A stretch of DNA of 64,000 nt from HGM04593 sp045634305 (GTDB taxonomy: Bacteria; Bacteroidota; Bacteroidia; Bacteroidales; Bacteroidaceae), in NCBI GenBank assembly GCA_045634305.1, contig JAZQZZ010000044.1:1-64000 (forward strand), given 5' to 3'. The notes under the pieces were generated by a model that saw nothing but the letters and a program-made list of their open reading frames with translations, was not told the DNA's origin and searched no databases. Numbering within the stretch: position 1 is the first letter of the stretch; each line of letters begins with the position of its first letter. The translations under genes and the position numbers were made by a program. Positions 1-8,853 of the stretch are shown piece by piece.

Positions 1-255
1 ACGGTCGGCCTGACGGCTCATTGCAAGGTACATACCCACCTCGGTGCACTCGCCGATGAAGTGGTTGTTCAAATCCTTTATCATCTCGTCGTCGCAACCC
101 TTGGCAACGCCAATCACGTGCTCCTGAACAAACTGGATGGGGCCTTCCTGCAACTCGTTAAACTTGTTTGAGGGAACCTTGCACATCGGGCAACGCTCGG
201 GAGCTGATTCACCTTCATGTATATAACCACACACTGAACAAATGTACTTTTTCAT
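1..255 (-). CDS. Reverse rubrerythrin, 5' part only (gene runs off the window)
   Basis: The visible 85 codons begin with a rubredoxin-like knuckle (MKKYICSVCGYIHEG, then CPMCKVPSNKF), followed by the start of a ferritin-like helical domain (HFIGECTEVGMYLAMSRQA). Rubredoxin first and di-iron domain second is the reverse-rubrerythrin order. These cytoplasmic non-haem iron proteins reduce peroxide and oxygen in anaerobes. The gene lies 42 bases downstream of a PerR-like regulator on the same strand, so the two are probably co-transcribed and peroxide-regulated. The C-terminal iron-ligand motifs lie beyond base 1 and cannot be checked. Identification is fairly secure from domain order and the two CxxC pairs. 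Confidence 0.85.
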   Translation of the reverse strand, partial: MKKYICSVCGYIHEGESAPERCPMCKVPSNKFNELQEGPIQFVQEHVIGVAKGCDDEMIKDLNNHFIGECTEVGMYLAMSRQADR

Positions 256-297
256 AGTCGTAAAATTTTAAGCTGTTATTATTATCTTTTTTTGTTT

Positions 298-717
298 TTA
301 TTTCTTATTCTTACAAGCGGGACACAAACCCTTAAGATATAGCTGAGCATCGTTTATAGTGTAAGTTTCAAGCCCTTCTACAAGAGAGAGAAAATCTTTC
401 TTCATCTGCAGATCCACTATCCTGCCACACTTATCGCAACGGAAATGTGCGTGGCAGCAACGGTTGCCGTCGAAACAGCGGAAGGTGTCGTCAATTGTGA
501 GCATTGATATTAGCCCTGCATCGACAAACAGCTTCAGAGTGTTGTAGACTGTTGTGAGTGACAACGAACCAAGCTCGTCGCAAAGAGCCTCATAAACCAC
601 CTCGGCTGTAGGGTGTTCGCAACTCTGACGTACATATTCAAAAATTGCCAGACGTTGCACCGATGGTCGGATACCGGCCTTTATAAGTTCTTCTCTCAAT
701 TCTGCTCTTGTTGCCAT
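298..717 (-). CDS. perR: Fur-family peroxide regulator, PerR-like
   Basis: This 139-residue protein has the Fur-family layout: an N-terminal winged helix (about 1-80, with SLTTVYNTLKLF as recognition region) and a C-terminal metal-binding dimerisation domain. The structural zinc pairs are C94/C97 (RCDKCGRI) and C132/C135 (CPACK), and a His-rich stretch (CCHAHF, 87-92) supplies regulatory-metal ligands. Fur paralogs of this kind in Bacteroidales that sit beside rubrerythrin sense peroxide through metal-catalysed oxidation, so PerR is the best call; a Zur or Fur role is not excluded. A good promoter with a small dyad lies just upstream, consistent with autoregulation. Confidence 0.85.
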   Translation of the reverse strand: MATRAELREELIKAGIRPSVQRLAIFEYVRQSCEHPTAEVVYEALCDELGSLSLTTVYNTLKLFVDAGLISMLTIDDTFRCFDGNRCCHAHFRCDKCGRIVDLQMKKDFLSLVEGLETYTINDAQLYLKGLCPACKNKK

Positions 718-735
718 ATCTTTAGTTTCTTGCGT

Positions 736-787
736 ATTTCATTTTTGAAATCATTGCAAATATATAAGCAATTTACATTCCTCGCAA
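736..787 (-). promoter_or_regulatory. Promoter of perR-rubrerythrin with candidate operator dyad
   Basis: Read on the minus strand, a -7 element TATATTTG (764-757) matches the Bacteroidota TAnnTTTG consensus. A -33 TTG (787-785) lies 20 bases upstream of it. Between the -7 box and the ATG is a dyad of ATTTCA and TGAAAT arms around four bases (736-751), which could be a PerR operator. The promoter match is good; the operator role is inferred from position only. Confidence 0.65.
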
Positions 788-856
788 GTTTTTCGGTATT
801 TTTTTTACAAATTTTTCTAAAAAAAATGAATTTAGCAAGCCCTTGGGAGATTCGGG

Positions 857-887
857 TTGTATTTTTCGCTCCAAATATGTACCTTTG
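857..887 (+). promoter_or_regulatory. Promoter of the ABC-F / M13 peptidase unit
   Basis: The -33 TTG (857-859) and the -7 TACCTTTG (880-887) are separated by 20 bases. This is a textbook Bacteroidota primary-sigma promoter, about 80 bases upstream of the ABC-F start. Confidence 0.65.
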
Positions 888-967
888 CGACCATAAGGTC
901 GCACAAAAAAAGGACTGAAACTTATGCGGGCGCCAATATTTACATACATTATTAAATATAGAACATT

Positions 968-2896
968 TTGCTTTCAATAGACAATATAAGGGTTGACTTT
1001 GGTGGAACAAACCTGTTCCACGATGTCAGCTTCATAATAAATAAAAAGGACCGCATTGCACTTGTGGGAAAGAACGGTGCGGGAAAGAGTACGCTGCTGA
1101 AGATTATTGCAGGCAAGCTGCAACCCACTTCAGGTGCTTTGTCACGCCCAAAGGGATTTACCGTAGGCTATCTGCCTCAGGTGATGCACCACACCGACGG
1201 ACGCACCGTATACGAGGAGGCCGAACAGGCGTTTGCACACATCCACGAGATGGAGACCGAGCTTGAGCACATGAACAATGAGCTTGCCGAACGCACGGAC
1301 TATGACAGCGAGGATTATCACCAGCTCATAGAGGAGTACACTCACCTCAACGAGCAATACACAATGATGGGCGGCAGCCACTACGAGGCCGAGATTGAGC
1401 GCGCGCTGACGGGTTTGGGATTCCGACGAAGCGACTTCACACGCCCCACAGGCGAGTTCAGCGGAGGCTGGAGAATGCGCATTGAGCTTGCAAAACTGCT
1501 TTTGCAACACCCCGACATACTGTTGCTCGATGAGCCAACCAACCACCTCGACATTGAGAGTATCCAGTGGCTCGAGCAGTTCCTTGCACGCAGCGGCAAC
1601 GCCGTGTTGCTTGTGAGCCACGACCGCGCGTTCCTGAACGCAGTCACCAACCGCACAATAGAGATTTCTTGCGGCCGAATCTATGACTACAAGTTGTCAT
1701 ATGACAAGTTCATGGAGACACGCAAGGAGCGCCGCGAACAGCAGATACGCGCATATGAGAACCAACAGAAAGAGATTGCTGACATAAAGGAATTCATTGA
1801 GCGTTTCCGATATAAACCCACCAAGGCCGTTCAGGTGCAGAGCCGCATAAAGCAACTTGAAAAGATTGTACCCATTGAGATTGACGAGGAGGATACAAGC
1901 CGTTTGAGGCTCAAGTTCGCCCCCGCCACACGCAGCGGCAACTACCCTGTCATATGCAACGGAGTGAAGAAGAACTTTGGCGAGCACACAGTGTTCGAGG
2001 GAGTCAACTTTACCATCAACCGCGGTGAAAAGGTTGCCTTTGTGGGACGCAACGGAGAGGGAAAGACAACAATGGTACGATGCATACTCGGCGAGCTGGG
2101 ATTCGACGGCGAAATAACAATAGGACACAATGTCGAGACTGCATACTTTGCACAGCACGAGGCGCAGAGCCTTGACGAGAACCTGACAGTGTTCCAGACA
2201 ATAGACAATGTTGCTACAGGAGACATACGCCTGCGCATACGCGACATCCTGGGAGCATTCATGTTCGGCGGCGAGGCTTCGGACAAGCCGGTAAAGGTTC
2301 TCTCGGGCGGCGAGCGCAGCCGCCTTGCGATGATACGCCTGTTGCTGCGCCAGATGAACCTTCTTATTCTTGACGAGCCCACCAATCACCTCGACATGCA
2401 GTCGAAGGATGTCCTCAAGGAAGCCATACGAGACTTTGACGGTACAGTGATTGTGGTGAGCCACGACCGTGAATTCCTTGATGGGCTGGTAACAAAAGTC
2501 TATGAGTTCGGCGACGGTAAGGTACGTGAGCATTTGGGAGGCATCTATGACTACCTTGCATCAAAGAATGCAAGCAACATAAACGAGGCGCTTGCAACAA
2601 GCAAGGCTACTGTTGCAAACGAAACGGCAAAACCCGTAAATGAAAACCGACTCAGTTACGAGGCCGAAAAGCAACTGCAGAAACAACGCCGTAAAATAGA
2701 ACGCCAGGTGGAGAGCGACGAACAGGCCATTAGCGAGATTGAAGGAGCCATTGCCGCATTGGAGGCTGTGATGAGCACCGCCGACGGCAGCACACAGGAA
2801 AACTTCACCAAATATGCATCCCTTAAGAAACAGCTTGACGAGGCTGTAGCGACATGGGAGCAGAACATGGAAGAACTTGAAAATTTTAATATATAA
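968..2896 (+). CDS. ABC-F family ATPase (Uup/EttA-like ribosome-associated protein)
   Basis: The 642-residue protein carries two ABC ATPase domains and no membrane segments, the hallmark of ABC-F translation factors. Walker A motifs are VGKNGAGKST (near residue 35) and VGRNGEGKTT; signatures are SGGWRMR and SGGERSR; each Walker B runs into the ABC-F motif LLLDEPTNHLDIES or LILDEPTNHLDMQS. A charged linker separates the domains, and a coiled-coil tail rich in Glu, Lys and Gln (about 555-640) resembles Uup. Such proteins act on stalled ribosomes; some give antibiotic resistance, but nothing here points to that. The start is TTG, forced by an in-frame TAG at 959-961. The M13 peptidase starts two bases after the stop. 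Confidence 0.92.
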   Translation: MLSIDNIRVDFGGTNLFHDVSFIINKKDRIALVGKNGAGKSTLLKIIAGKLQPTSGALSRPKGFTVGYLPQVMHHTDGRTVYEEAEQAFAHIHEMETELEHMNNELAERTDYDSEDYHQLIEEYTHLNEQYTMMGGSHYEAEIERALTGLGFRRSDFTRPTGEFSGGWRMRIELAKLLLQHPDILLLDEPTNHLDIESIQWLEQFLARSGNAVLLVSHDRAFLNAVTNRTIEISCGRIYDYKLSYDKFMETRKERREQQIRAYENQQKEIADIKEFIERFRYKPTKAVQVQSRIKQLEKIVPIEIDEEDTSRLRLKFAPATRSGNYPVICNGVKKNFGEHTVFEGVNFTINRGEKVAFVGRNGEGKTTMVRCILGELGFDGEITIGHNVETAYFAQHEAQSLDENLTVFQTIDNVATGDIRLRIRDILGAFMFGGEASDKPVKVLSGGERSRLAMIRLLLRQMNLLILDEPTNHLDMQSKDVLKEAIRDFDGTVIVVSHDREFLDGLVTKVYEFGDGKVREHLGGIYDYLASKNASNINEALATSKATVANETAKPVNENRLSYEAEKQLQKQRRKIERQVESDEQAISEIEGAIAALEAVMSTADGSTQENFTKYASLKKQLDEAVATWEQNMEELENFNI

Positions 2897-2898
2897 AA

Positions 2899-4923
2899 AT
2901 GAAAAAACTACTTATCCTTACAGCCATAGCACTTGGAGTTGCAGGCTGCGAAACAAAAGAGACTATGAAGACTAAATTGACGGAGAACCTGGATACTACC
3001 TACAAGGCAGGCGAGGACTTTTTCCAGTATGCAACAGGCGGTTGGCAGAACGCGAACCCCATCACAGACGAGTATGCGCGCTACGGACAGTTCGACGCAT
3101 TGCGTGAGAAGAACCGCGAGCAGCTCAAAGACCTTGTGCTTGAGCAGGCTGCCAAAGAGAGCGAACCCGGCAGCAATGCGCAGAAAGTAGGCGACCTCTA
3201 CAAACTTGTAATGGACAGCACACGCCGCAACAGCGAGGGCATTGCACCAGTAAAACCATACATTGATGCCGTTGCAGCAATGAAAGAGAAGAGCGAAATC
3301 ATTCCTCTGATAGCAAAGAATTACCGTGTCGGCCTTGGCAATTTCTTCGGCACAGGCATAGGTACCGACATAATGGACAGCAACAGCAACCAGCTTGGCA
3401 TCTACCAGGGCGGTCTCTCACTCTCGGAGAAGGAGTACTACAGCGAGGATAGCGAAGTGGCAGCGAACATACGTACCAAGTTCCGCGAATATGTAGTGAA
3501 CATGTTCAAGCTCTTCGGCAACAGCGAGCAGGAGGCAACAGCAAAGATGGAGGCCGTAATGGCCATAGAGACACGCCTTGCATCGAAACACTTGAGCCGT
3601 GTAGAGCGCCGCAACCCGATGAACAGCTACCACAAGATGTCATACGACGAACTGAAAGAGACAATCCCCGGAATTGATTGGGATACATACTACAGCATCC
3701 TTGGCATTGACGGCATTGAGGCATTGAACCTCGCGCACCCTGCAGCCATCAAGGAAGTTGAAGCAATTATCAACGATACACCGCTCAATGACATCAAGGC
3801 CTATCTCGAGTGGCGCATCATCCGCTCTACAGCAAACGAGTTGAGCGACGCCATTGAAGAGGAGACATTTGCATTCTATGGCACAGTGTTGAGCGGCAAG
3901 AAGGTACAGCAGCCACGCTGGAAGCGCGCAGTGAGCACCGTTGACGGCGCATTGGGCGATATCATCGGCGAACTGTATGTTGCAAAACATTTCCCACCTG
4001 CAGCAAAAGTACGCATGACAGAACTTGTCAAGAACCTGCAGATTGCTCTTGGCGAGCGCATCGACGCACAGGAGTGGATGAGCGACGTTACAAAAAAGGC
4101 TGCTCATGAGAAACTCAACACATTCACCGTGAAAATCGGTTACCCTGACAAGTGGGACGACTACAGTGCACTCACCATTGACCCGGCACTCAGCTATGCC
4201 GAAAACTGCCGCAACATGTCGGAGTTCGGTTGGAAGAAGCACATTGACGAAACTTGGGGCAAGCCTGTCAACCGCGACGAGTGGCACATGACACCACAGA
4301 CCGTAAACGCATACTACAACCCCACCACAAACGAAATCTGTTTCCCCGCAGGTATTCTGCAATATCCATTCTTTGACATGGACGAGGACGACGCATTCAA
4401 CTATGGTGCCATCGGTGTTGTCATCGGTCACGAGATGACTCATGGTTTCGACGACCAGGGCCGCCAGTTCGACAAGGACGGAAACTTCGCCAACTGGTGG
4501 ACCGACGAGGATGCTGCCAAGTTCAACGAACGCACACAGGTGATTGTAGATTTCTTCGACAAGATTGAAGTACTCCCCGGCCTGAATGCAAACGGCAAGC
4601 TCACATTGGGCGAGAACATTGCCGACCACGGCGGTATCATGATTTCATTGCAGGCATTCCGCAATGCCACAAAGGATAACCCATTGCCTGTGGTTGACGG
4701 CCTCACAGCCGAGCAGCGTTTCTTCCTCTCTTATTCGGGTGTATGGGCCGGACACGTGCGCGACGAGGAGATACGTAACCTCACCAAGAGCGACGTACAC
4801 TCACTCTCACGCTGGAGAGTAAACGGAACACTCCCACACATCGATGCATGGTACGATGCATTCGGCATCACAGAGGAGAGCCCCATGTTCGTGCCACAGG
4901 AGGAGCGTCTGAACATTTGGTAA
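2899..4923 (+). CDS. pepO: M13-family (neprilysin/PepO-like) zinc metallopeptidase lipoprotein
   Basis: This 674-residue protein has a lipoprotein signal (ALGVAGC) that places it in the envelope, and the two M13 zinc motifs: HEMTH (H511-H515) and GENIADHGG with the third ligand E572. NAYYNPTTNEICFPAGILQ is the typical substrate-cleft segment of the family. M13 enzymes are oligopeptidases that cleave small peptides in the periplasm or at the surface. Length is normal. It begins two bases after the ABC-F stop, so it is probably translated from the same message. No key residue is missing. Confidence 0.93.
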   Translation: MKKLLILTAIALGVAGCETKETMKTKLTENLDTTYKAGEDFFQYATGGWQNANPITDEYARYGQFDALREKNREQLKDLVLEQAAKESEPGSNAQKVGDLYKLVMDSTRRNSEGIAPVKPYIDAVAAMKEKSEIIPLIAKNYRVGLGNFFGTGIGTDIMDSNSNQLGIYQGGLSLSEKEYYSEDSEVAANIRTKFREYVVNMFKLFGNSEQEATAKMEAVMAIETRLASKHLSRVERRNPMNSYHKMSYDELKETIPGIDWDTYYSILGIDGIEALNLAHPAAIKEVEAIINDTPLNDIKAYLEWRIIRSTANELSDAIEEETFAFYGTVLSGKKVQQPRWKRAVSTVDGALGDIIGELYVAKHFPPAAKVRMTELVKNLQIALGERIDAQEWMSDVTKKAAHEKLNTFTVKIGYPDKWDDYSALTIDPALSYAENCRNMSEFGWKKHIDETWGKPVNRDEWHMTPQTVNAYYNPTTNEICFPAGILQYPFFDMDEDDAFNYGAIGVVIGHEMTHGFDDQGRQFDKDGNFANWWTDEDAAKFNERTQVIVDFFDKIEVLPGLNANGKLTLGENIADHGGIMISLQAFRNATKDNPLPVVDGLTAEQRFFLSYSGVWAGHVRDEEIRNLTKSDVHSLSRWRVNGTLPHIDAWYDAFGITEESPMFVPQEERLNIW

Positions 4924-4959
4924 AAAATAAGAAAGGGAAAAAGAGTTGGTTTTCACCTT

Positions 4960-5107
4960 TAACCACACCACGTGTGCTTGAAACTTGGCTGCGCTCGCAG
5001 TAAAACATCAAAGCAAGCTTTCTGTTTTGCACGCTTGCACAAGCTTTAACCGAACCTTCACTTTTCACCTTTTACCTTTCACTTTTCAGTTTTCAGTTTT
5101 CAGTTTT
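4960..5107. repeat. Intergenic repeat-family element with TTTTCAg tract
   Basis: The gap before metA holds short GC-rich inverted words followed by a pyrimidine-biased tract of iterated TTTTCA/TTTCAC units (5060-5107). The same style recurs at 17,464-17,786, 28,797-28,868 and 30,470-30,575, so this looks like one member of a dispersed non-coding family. No gene is visible. Confidence 0.5.
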
Positions 5108-5111
5108 AATT

Positions 5112-5987
5112 ATGCCACTGAAAGTTCCTGCAGGGTTACCTGCATTGCAGGCAGTCATTGACGAAGGTAACGCGGTAGATATTCTAAAAGAAACTACCGC
5201 GGAAACCCTTCGCATAGCACTGCTCAACCTGATGCCTATGAAAGAGACCACCGAGGCCGATTTCATACGCCTGCTTGCCTCAAGCGACAAAGAGATTGAG
5301 CTGACGCTGCTCAAGCTCGACACACACACGCCCAAGCACGCAAGCCCTGAGCATATGGCGCGCTACTACACGGCATTCAGTGAGGTACGCGAGAACTATT
5401 TCGACGGCCTGATAATAACCGGCGCACCTATTGAAAAGATAGAGTATGAAGATGTTACATACTGGCCAGAGTTATGTACAATATTCAACTGGGCAAAGGA
5501 GCACGTGACATCGACCCTCTACATATGCTGGGCAGCACAAGCCGGACTGTACCAGAAGTTCGGCATACAGAAACATCTGTTGCCAAAGAAGATGTTCGGC
5601 ATCTTCCCGCACACAATCGCAAAGCCCGAGCTACCATTGTTCGGCGGTCTCGAAAGCACCATATATGTACCACACAGCCGCCACACCGAACTGTGGCGCG
5701 AGGAGATCGTTGCCGAAGAGCGCATTGAATTGCTGTCGGAGTCAGAGATTTCAGGAGTATACATCATGCAGGAGAAAGGCACACGCGACTTTTTCATCAC
5801 CGGACATTCGGAGTATGCACTATACACCCTCGATGGTGAATACAAGCGCGATGTGTCCAAAGGACTTCCCATTGAACTGCCGCTCAACTATTACCGCGAC
5901 AACAATCCTGACAACGAACCGGTGAACAGCTGGCAAGCCACAGCAAGGCTACTGTTCGGCAACTGGCTCAAATACTATTGCAGATAA
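5112..5987 (+). CDS. metA: Homoserine O-acyltransferase (MetA family, predicted acetyl-CoA specific)
   Basis: This 291-residue protein is full length for MetA, which acylates homoserine at the first committed step of methionine synthesis. The catalytic cysteine is C139 in STLYICWAAQAGLY, and the His/Glu pair is in TGHSEY. The motif GAPIE (104-108) carries Glu at the position where Gly (GAPLG, E. coli) gives succinyl-CoA use and Glu gives acetyl-CoA use in characterised enzymes, so O-acetylhomoserine is the predicted product despite the usual 'succinyltransferase' label. The start is a clear ATG after a repeat-filled gap, and the thioesterase gene follows 17 bases after the stop. Confidence 0.93.
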   Translation: MPLKVPAGLPALQAVIDEGNAVDILKETTAETLRIALLNLMPMKETTEADFIRLLASSDKEIELTLLKLDTHTPKHASPEHMARYYTAFSEVRENYFDGLIITGAPIEKIEYEDVTYWPELCTIFNWAKEHVTSTLYICWAAQAGLYQKFGIQKHLLPKKMFGIFPHTIAKPELPLFGGLESTIYVPHSRHTELWREEIVAEERIELLSESEISGVYIMQEKGTRDFFITGHSEYALYTLDGEYKRDVSKGLPIELPLNYYRDNNPDNEPVNSWQATARLLFGNWLKYYCR

Positions 5988-6004
5988 CTAAAAGAACAGA
6001 ATAT

Positions 6005-6736
6005 ATGAGTAAGATTCTTTCACAGGACCACATTATCACCTGTTACGAGGCCGATGCGAATCAACTGATGCGCCCTACGGCAATGCTCGACCTTATGCAG
6101 GAGGCTGCCAATGTCAATGCATCAACATTAGGTTTCGGATATGACGAGATGATAAACAGCAACACAGCATGGGTGCTTTCACGCATACATGTAAAGTTCA
6201 TGAACACCCCTAAATGGAGACAGGAAGTAAACCTCAAGACCTGGCACAAGGGCGTGGCAAAGCTTTTCTACCTACGTGACTTCATCCTCAGTGACAAGGA
6301 GAACAACCCGATGGTTCTTGCCACAACATCATGGCTCATCATAGACCTTAATACACGCCGCCTTGTACGCAACAACGACCTCGCACTCAGCGACACCGCC
6401 GAGCATGCCATTGAGACACCGGCTGACAAGGTAGTTGTTCCGGTTGACATTGAACCCGAACTTGTAAGGAAACACCCTGTCACATGGTCCGAGATTGACA
6501 CCAACGGACACGTGAATAACGTTAAATATGCCGTTTGGGCACTCGATGCAGTGAAACCTGAGGACATCAAGGAGAGACCGCTGAAGGAGATGCTCATCAA
6601 TTTCGACGCCGAGGTCATGCCGGGCGATGTTGTAAAGATTTCGCGCGTACGCCAGGAGAGCGGGGCGAACCTTGTATACTACATCACAGGCAAGGTTGCC
6701 GACAAACAGAATTTTGCGGTAAAACTGCTGTTCTGA
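6005..6736 (+). CDS. Acyl-ACP thioesterase (FatA/FatB-like, PF01643 family)
   Basis: The 243-residue protein has the double hot-dog layout of bacterial acyl-ACP thioesterases, which release free fatty acids from acyl carrier protein in the cytoplasm. Recognisable blocks are the N-terminal TCYEADANQLMRPTAMLDLMQ, WVLSRIHVKF and SWLIIDLNTRR, and in the second half the catalytic region WSEIDTNGHVNNVKYAVWALD with the conserved D-N-H arrangement. ATG 6005 (MSKILSQDH) is preferred over in-frame ATG 5978, which would overlap metA and adds residues not expected in the family. It is followed eight bases later by the CotH gene. Confidence 0.9.
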   Translation: MSKILSQDHIITCYEADANQLMRPTAMLDLMQEAANVNASTLGFGYDEMINSNTAWVLSRIHVKFMNTPKWRQEVNLKTWHKGVAKLFYLRDFILSDKENNPMVLATTSWLIIDLNTRRLVRNNDLALSDTAEHAIETPADKVVVPVDIEPELVRKHPVTWSEIDTNGHVNNVKYAVWALDAVKPEDIKERPLKEMLINFDAEVMPGDVVKISRVRQESGANLVYYITGKVADKQNFAVKLLF

Positions 6737-6743
6737 CAAAGAG

Positions 6744-8261
6744 ATGCGGCTGACACTCTACCACCTACAAGGATTTTGGGCATATCTGACAAGGCAGGTA
6801 TACCCGATACTTATTTTCGTCTTATTGATGGGAACATTGCAAGCCAAGGCTCAATATCCCATAGAAGGCGGAAGAGTGCCACGCATAGATATTGACATAG
6901 AAAAGGGCTACACGGTTGTAAGCCGTAACTACTACCTGAATGCCGAATTCAGGGTAACCGGCTACGGCACATACAATGATTTTACACACACGGTACAGAT
7001 TAAGGGACGAGGCAACAACTCCTGGAACAACAAGAAGAAATCCTACAGGCTCAAGTTCCCGGAGAAGGTAAAGCTCTTTGGCCTGACAAAAGGGAAGAGT
7101 TGGGTATTGCTTGCAAATCCACAGCATGGTTCACTTATGGTGAATGCCATTGCAATGAAGATTGGCCAGCTCGTTGGTGCACCATACACGAACCACGTCG
7201 TGCCTGTTGAGCTATATATCAATGAAGAATACCAAGGAAGTTACATTTTCACCGAGAAAGTAGGCCTCGGCAACAACAGTGTCGATATTGATGAAGAACT
7301 CGCGTATATGCTTGAACTCGACAGTTACTACGACGAGGATTTCAGGTTCCGTTCGGCACACAGCAAACTGCCCGTAAACATCAAGGACCCCGACCTGCTG
7401 GAGTTTGAAAACAGCACAGTCAGTTCTACATTATTGCAATCGTTCCTGAACGACAACTGTCGCGGCAGTATACCTGCGCGAAACATGCCCAACACATCGC
7501 TGACGGCAGTAGTAATTTCAAACTACAACGCCAGGAATGTAATATTCAATATCATAAAAGAACAGTTCAACAGGCTCGACAGCATTGTATGCAACAACGG
7601 CGATATAAGCCAAGTGCTCGACCTAGATGCCGCGGCACGCTACTTTCTTGTAAATGATCTGGTTTTAAACAGAGAACTGCTTCATCCCAAAAGTGTCTTC
7701 CTGTGGAAAGCAGACATAAGTGACAAAGACTCCAAATTCTTCCTCGGCCCGATATGGGACTTCGACTACGCCTTCGGATATTCAAACAATGCATACTTTA
7801 TCAATGGCTCCCGGGATACTTACATATTAAACAATAACAAACCCGGACACAAATTCTTCACAGCACTCCTGAAGAATAAAGAATTCCAGAGGTACTATTA
7901 CAAGGTGTGGTGCGAGTTTGTTGATAACAAATGCATTGAGGAGGTCATGCAATATATAGCCGATTATTATGGAACTGTGCAGGAATCATACACGCACAAC
8001 GCACAGAAATGGGGTGACAACACCGATTACGCCAACCTTGTCCCCAAAATGCAGCAATGGATAAAGGACAGGCATGACTACATACTAAATACCCTGCCCG
8101 TTCATGACATAACCGACCTTATTGACAATGACACTGAGAGCGCCGGCTACAACTGCCATAACGGAATATATACAGTTTATGGTGAACGTGTCGCAAACAG
8201 CGAAAACCTGCAGCAGGGGCTCTACATCATAAATGGGAAAAAAGTTTTTATTAAACGTTAA
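6744..8261 (+). CDS. Secreted CotH-family protein
   Basis: The 505-residue protein has an N-terminal hydrophobic segment (YPILIFVLLMGTLQAKA) acting as signal peptide. It then shows the CotH order: an RIDIDI strand, KGRGNNSWNNKKKSYRLKF, GSYIFTEKVGLG, LELDSYYDED and FLGPIWDFDYAFGY. CotH proteins have a kinase-like fold; spore-coat CotH phosphorylates proteins, while the role of the common Bacteroidales secreted versions is unknown. The acidic metal-binding positions appear present. The C-terminus (YTVYGERV ... GLYIINGKKVFIKR) matches the tail of the protease at 17,787-22,301 and may be a sorting or anchoring signal. Confidence 0.85.
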   Translation: MRLTLYHLQGFWAYLTRQVYPILIFVLLMGTLQAKAQYPIEGGRVPRIDIDIEKGYTVVSRNYYLNAEFRVTGYGTYNDFTHTVQIKGRGNNSWNNKKKSYRLKFPEKVKLFGLTKGKSWVLLANPQHGSLMVNAIAMKIGQLVGAPYTNHVVPVELYINEEYQGSYIFTEKVGLGNNSVDIDEELAYMLELDSYYDEDFRFRSAHSKLPVNIKDPDLLEFENSTVSSTLLQSFLNDNCRGSIPARNMPNTSLTAVVISNYNARNVIFNIIKEQFNRLDSIVCNNGDISQVLDLDAAARYFLVNDLVLNRELLHPKSVFLWKADISDKDSKFFLGPIWDFDYAFGYSNNAYFINGSRDTYILNNNKPGHKFFTALLKNKEFQRYYYKVWCEFVDNKCIEEVMQYIADYYGTVQESYTHNAQKWGDNTDYANLVPKMQQWIKDRHDYILNTLPVHDITDLIDNDTESAGYNCHNGIYTVYGERVANSENLQQGLYIINGKKVFIKR

Positions 8262-8277
8262 ACATAAATTTATTACT

Positions 8278-8805
8278 ATGAAAAAGACATTTTTACTTCT
8301 TTTTGCAATGACAGCATTGCTTGTATCAACATCAAATGCACAAGAAAAAGGTGACAAATTCGTCGGTGGTAACCTGAAGTTTTCAGTCTCATCAGCAGGC
8401 TCAAACGGTTTTATGAATACGGGCACATACTTCAGCATCGCTCCCGAGTTCGGTTACTTTATTGCCGACAGGGTTAAAGTTGGTTGTGAATTAGGCTATG
8501 AGGTATCTTCTAACGCACATGTGATAGCCTTGACACCCAACATTGCATACTACCTGCCTGTAACAGACAAACTATATTACAAGCCACAGCTAAATGTTGG
8601 CGGCGGAATAGGTATATACTCGGGTTATGAAGCAGGTGTATTCAACCTTGTTCTGGAAATGGCTTCATTCGAATACAAGCCCACTGAAAGATTTGGAATT
8701 TCTACAAGTCTGGCAAATCTGAGCTACAGCCTCATCGACAAGACAAACAGCGTAAACTTTAACATTCTCTATTCTCCGTCAGTAGGGTTCCACTTCTATT
8801 TCTAA
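8278..8805 (+). CDS. Small outer-membrane beta-barrel protein
   Basis: The 175-residue protein has a clean signal peptide (MKKTFLLLFAMTALLVSTSNAQ). It then shows alternating amphipathic beta strands (GNLKFSVSSAG, FSIAPEFGYFIADRVKVGCELGYE, YYKPQLNVGGGIGIY) and a terminal aromatic strand ending in FHFYF. This is an OmpA/OmpX-like 8-strand barrel typical of Bacteroidales. Its function is unknown; it could be a porin-like or structural protein. ATG 8278 is chosen because it begins the signal peptide. A strong terminator follows immediately. Confidence 0.8.
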   Translation: MKKTFLLLFAMTALLVSTSNAQEKGDKFVGGNLKFSVSSAGSNGFMNTGTYFSIAPEFGYFIADRVKVGCELGYEVSSNAHVIALTPNIAYYLPVTDKLYYKPQLNVGGGIGIYSGYEAGVFNLVLEMASFEYKPTERFGISTSLANLSYSLIDKTNSVNFNILYSPSVGFHFYF

Positions 8806-8807
8806 AT

Positions 8808-8853
8808 AAACAAACGAAGAGAGTCGTACTGGTACGACTCTCTTCGTTTGTTT
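8808..8853. terminator. Bidirectional terminator hairpin
   Basis: A perfect 22-base inverted repeat (8808-8829 with 8832-8853) has A-rich and T-rich ends. It separates the convergent beta-barrel gene and the methyltransferase gene and overlaps the latter's stop codon. Confidence 0.85.

Noticed and set aside
1697..2533. Long minus-strand frame opposite the ABC-F gene
   Set aside because: Shadow of the GC-skewed coding strand; the translation lacks any domain and the real gene is unambiguous.
3640..4629. Long minus-strand open frame opposite the M13 peptidase
   Set aside because: Antisense shadow of a conserved gene with Cys/Val-rich, unrecognisable translation; no promoter or start context.
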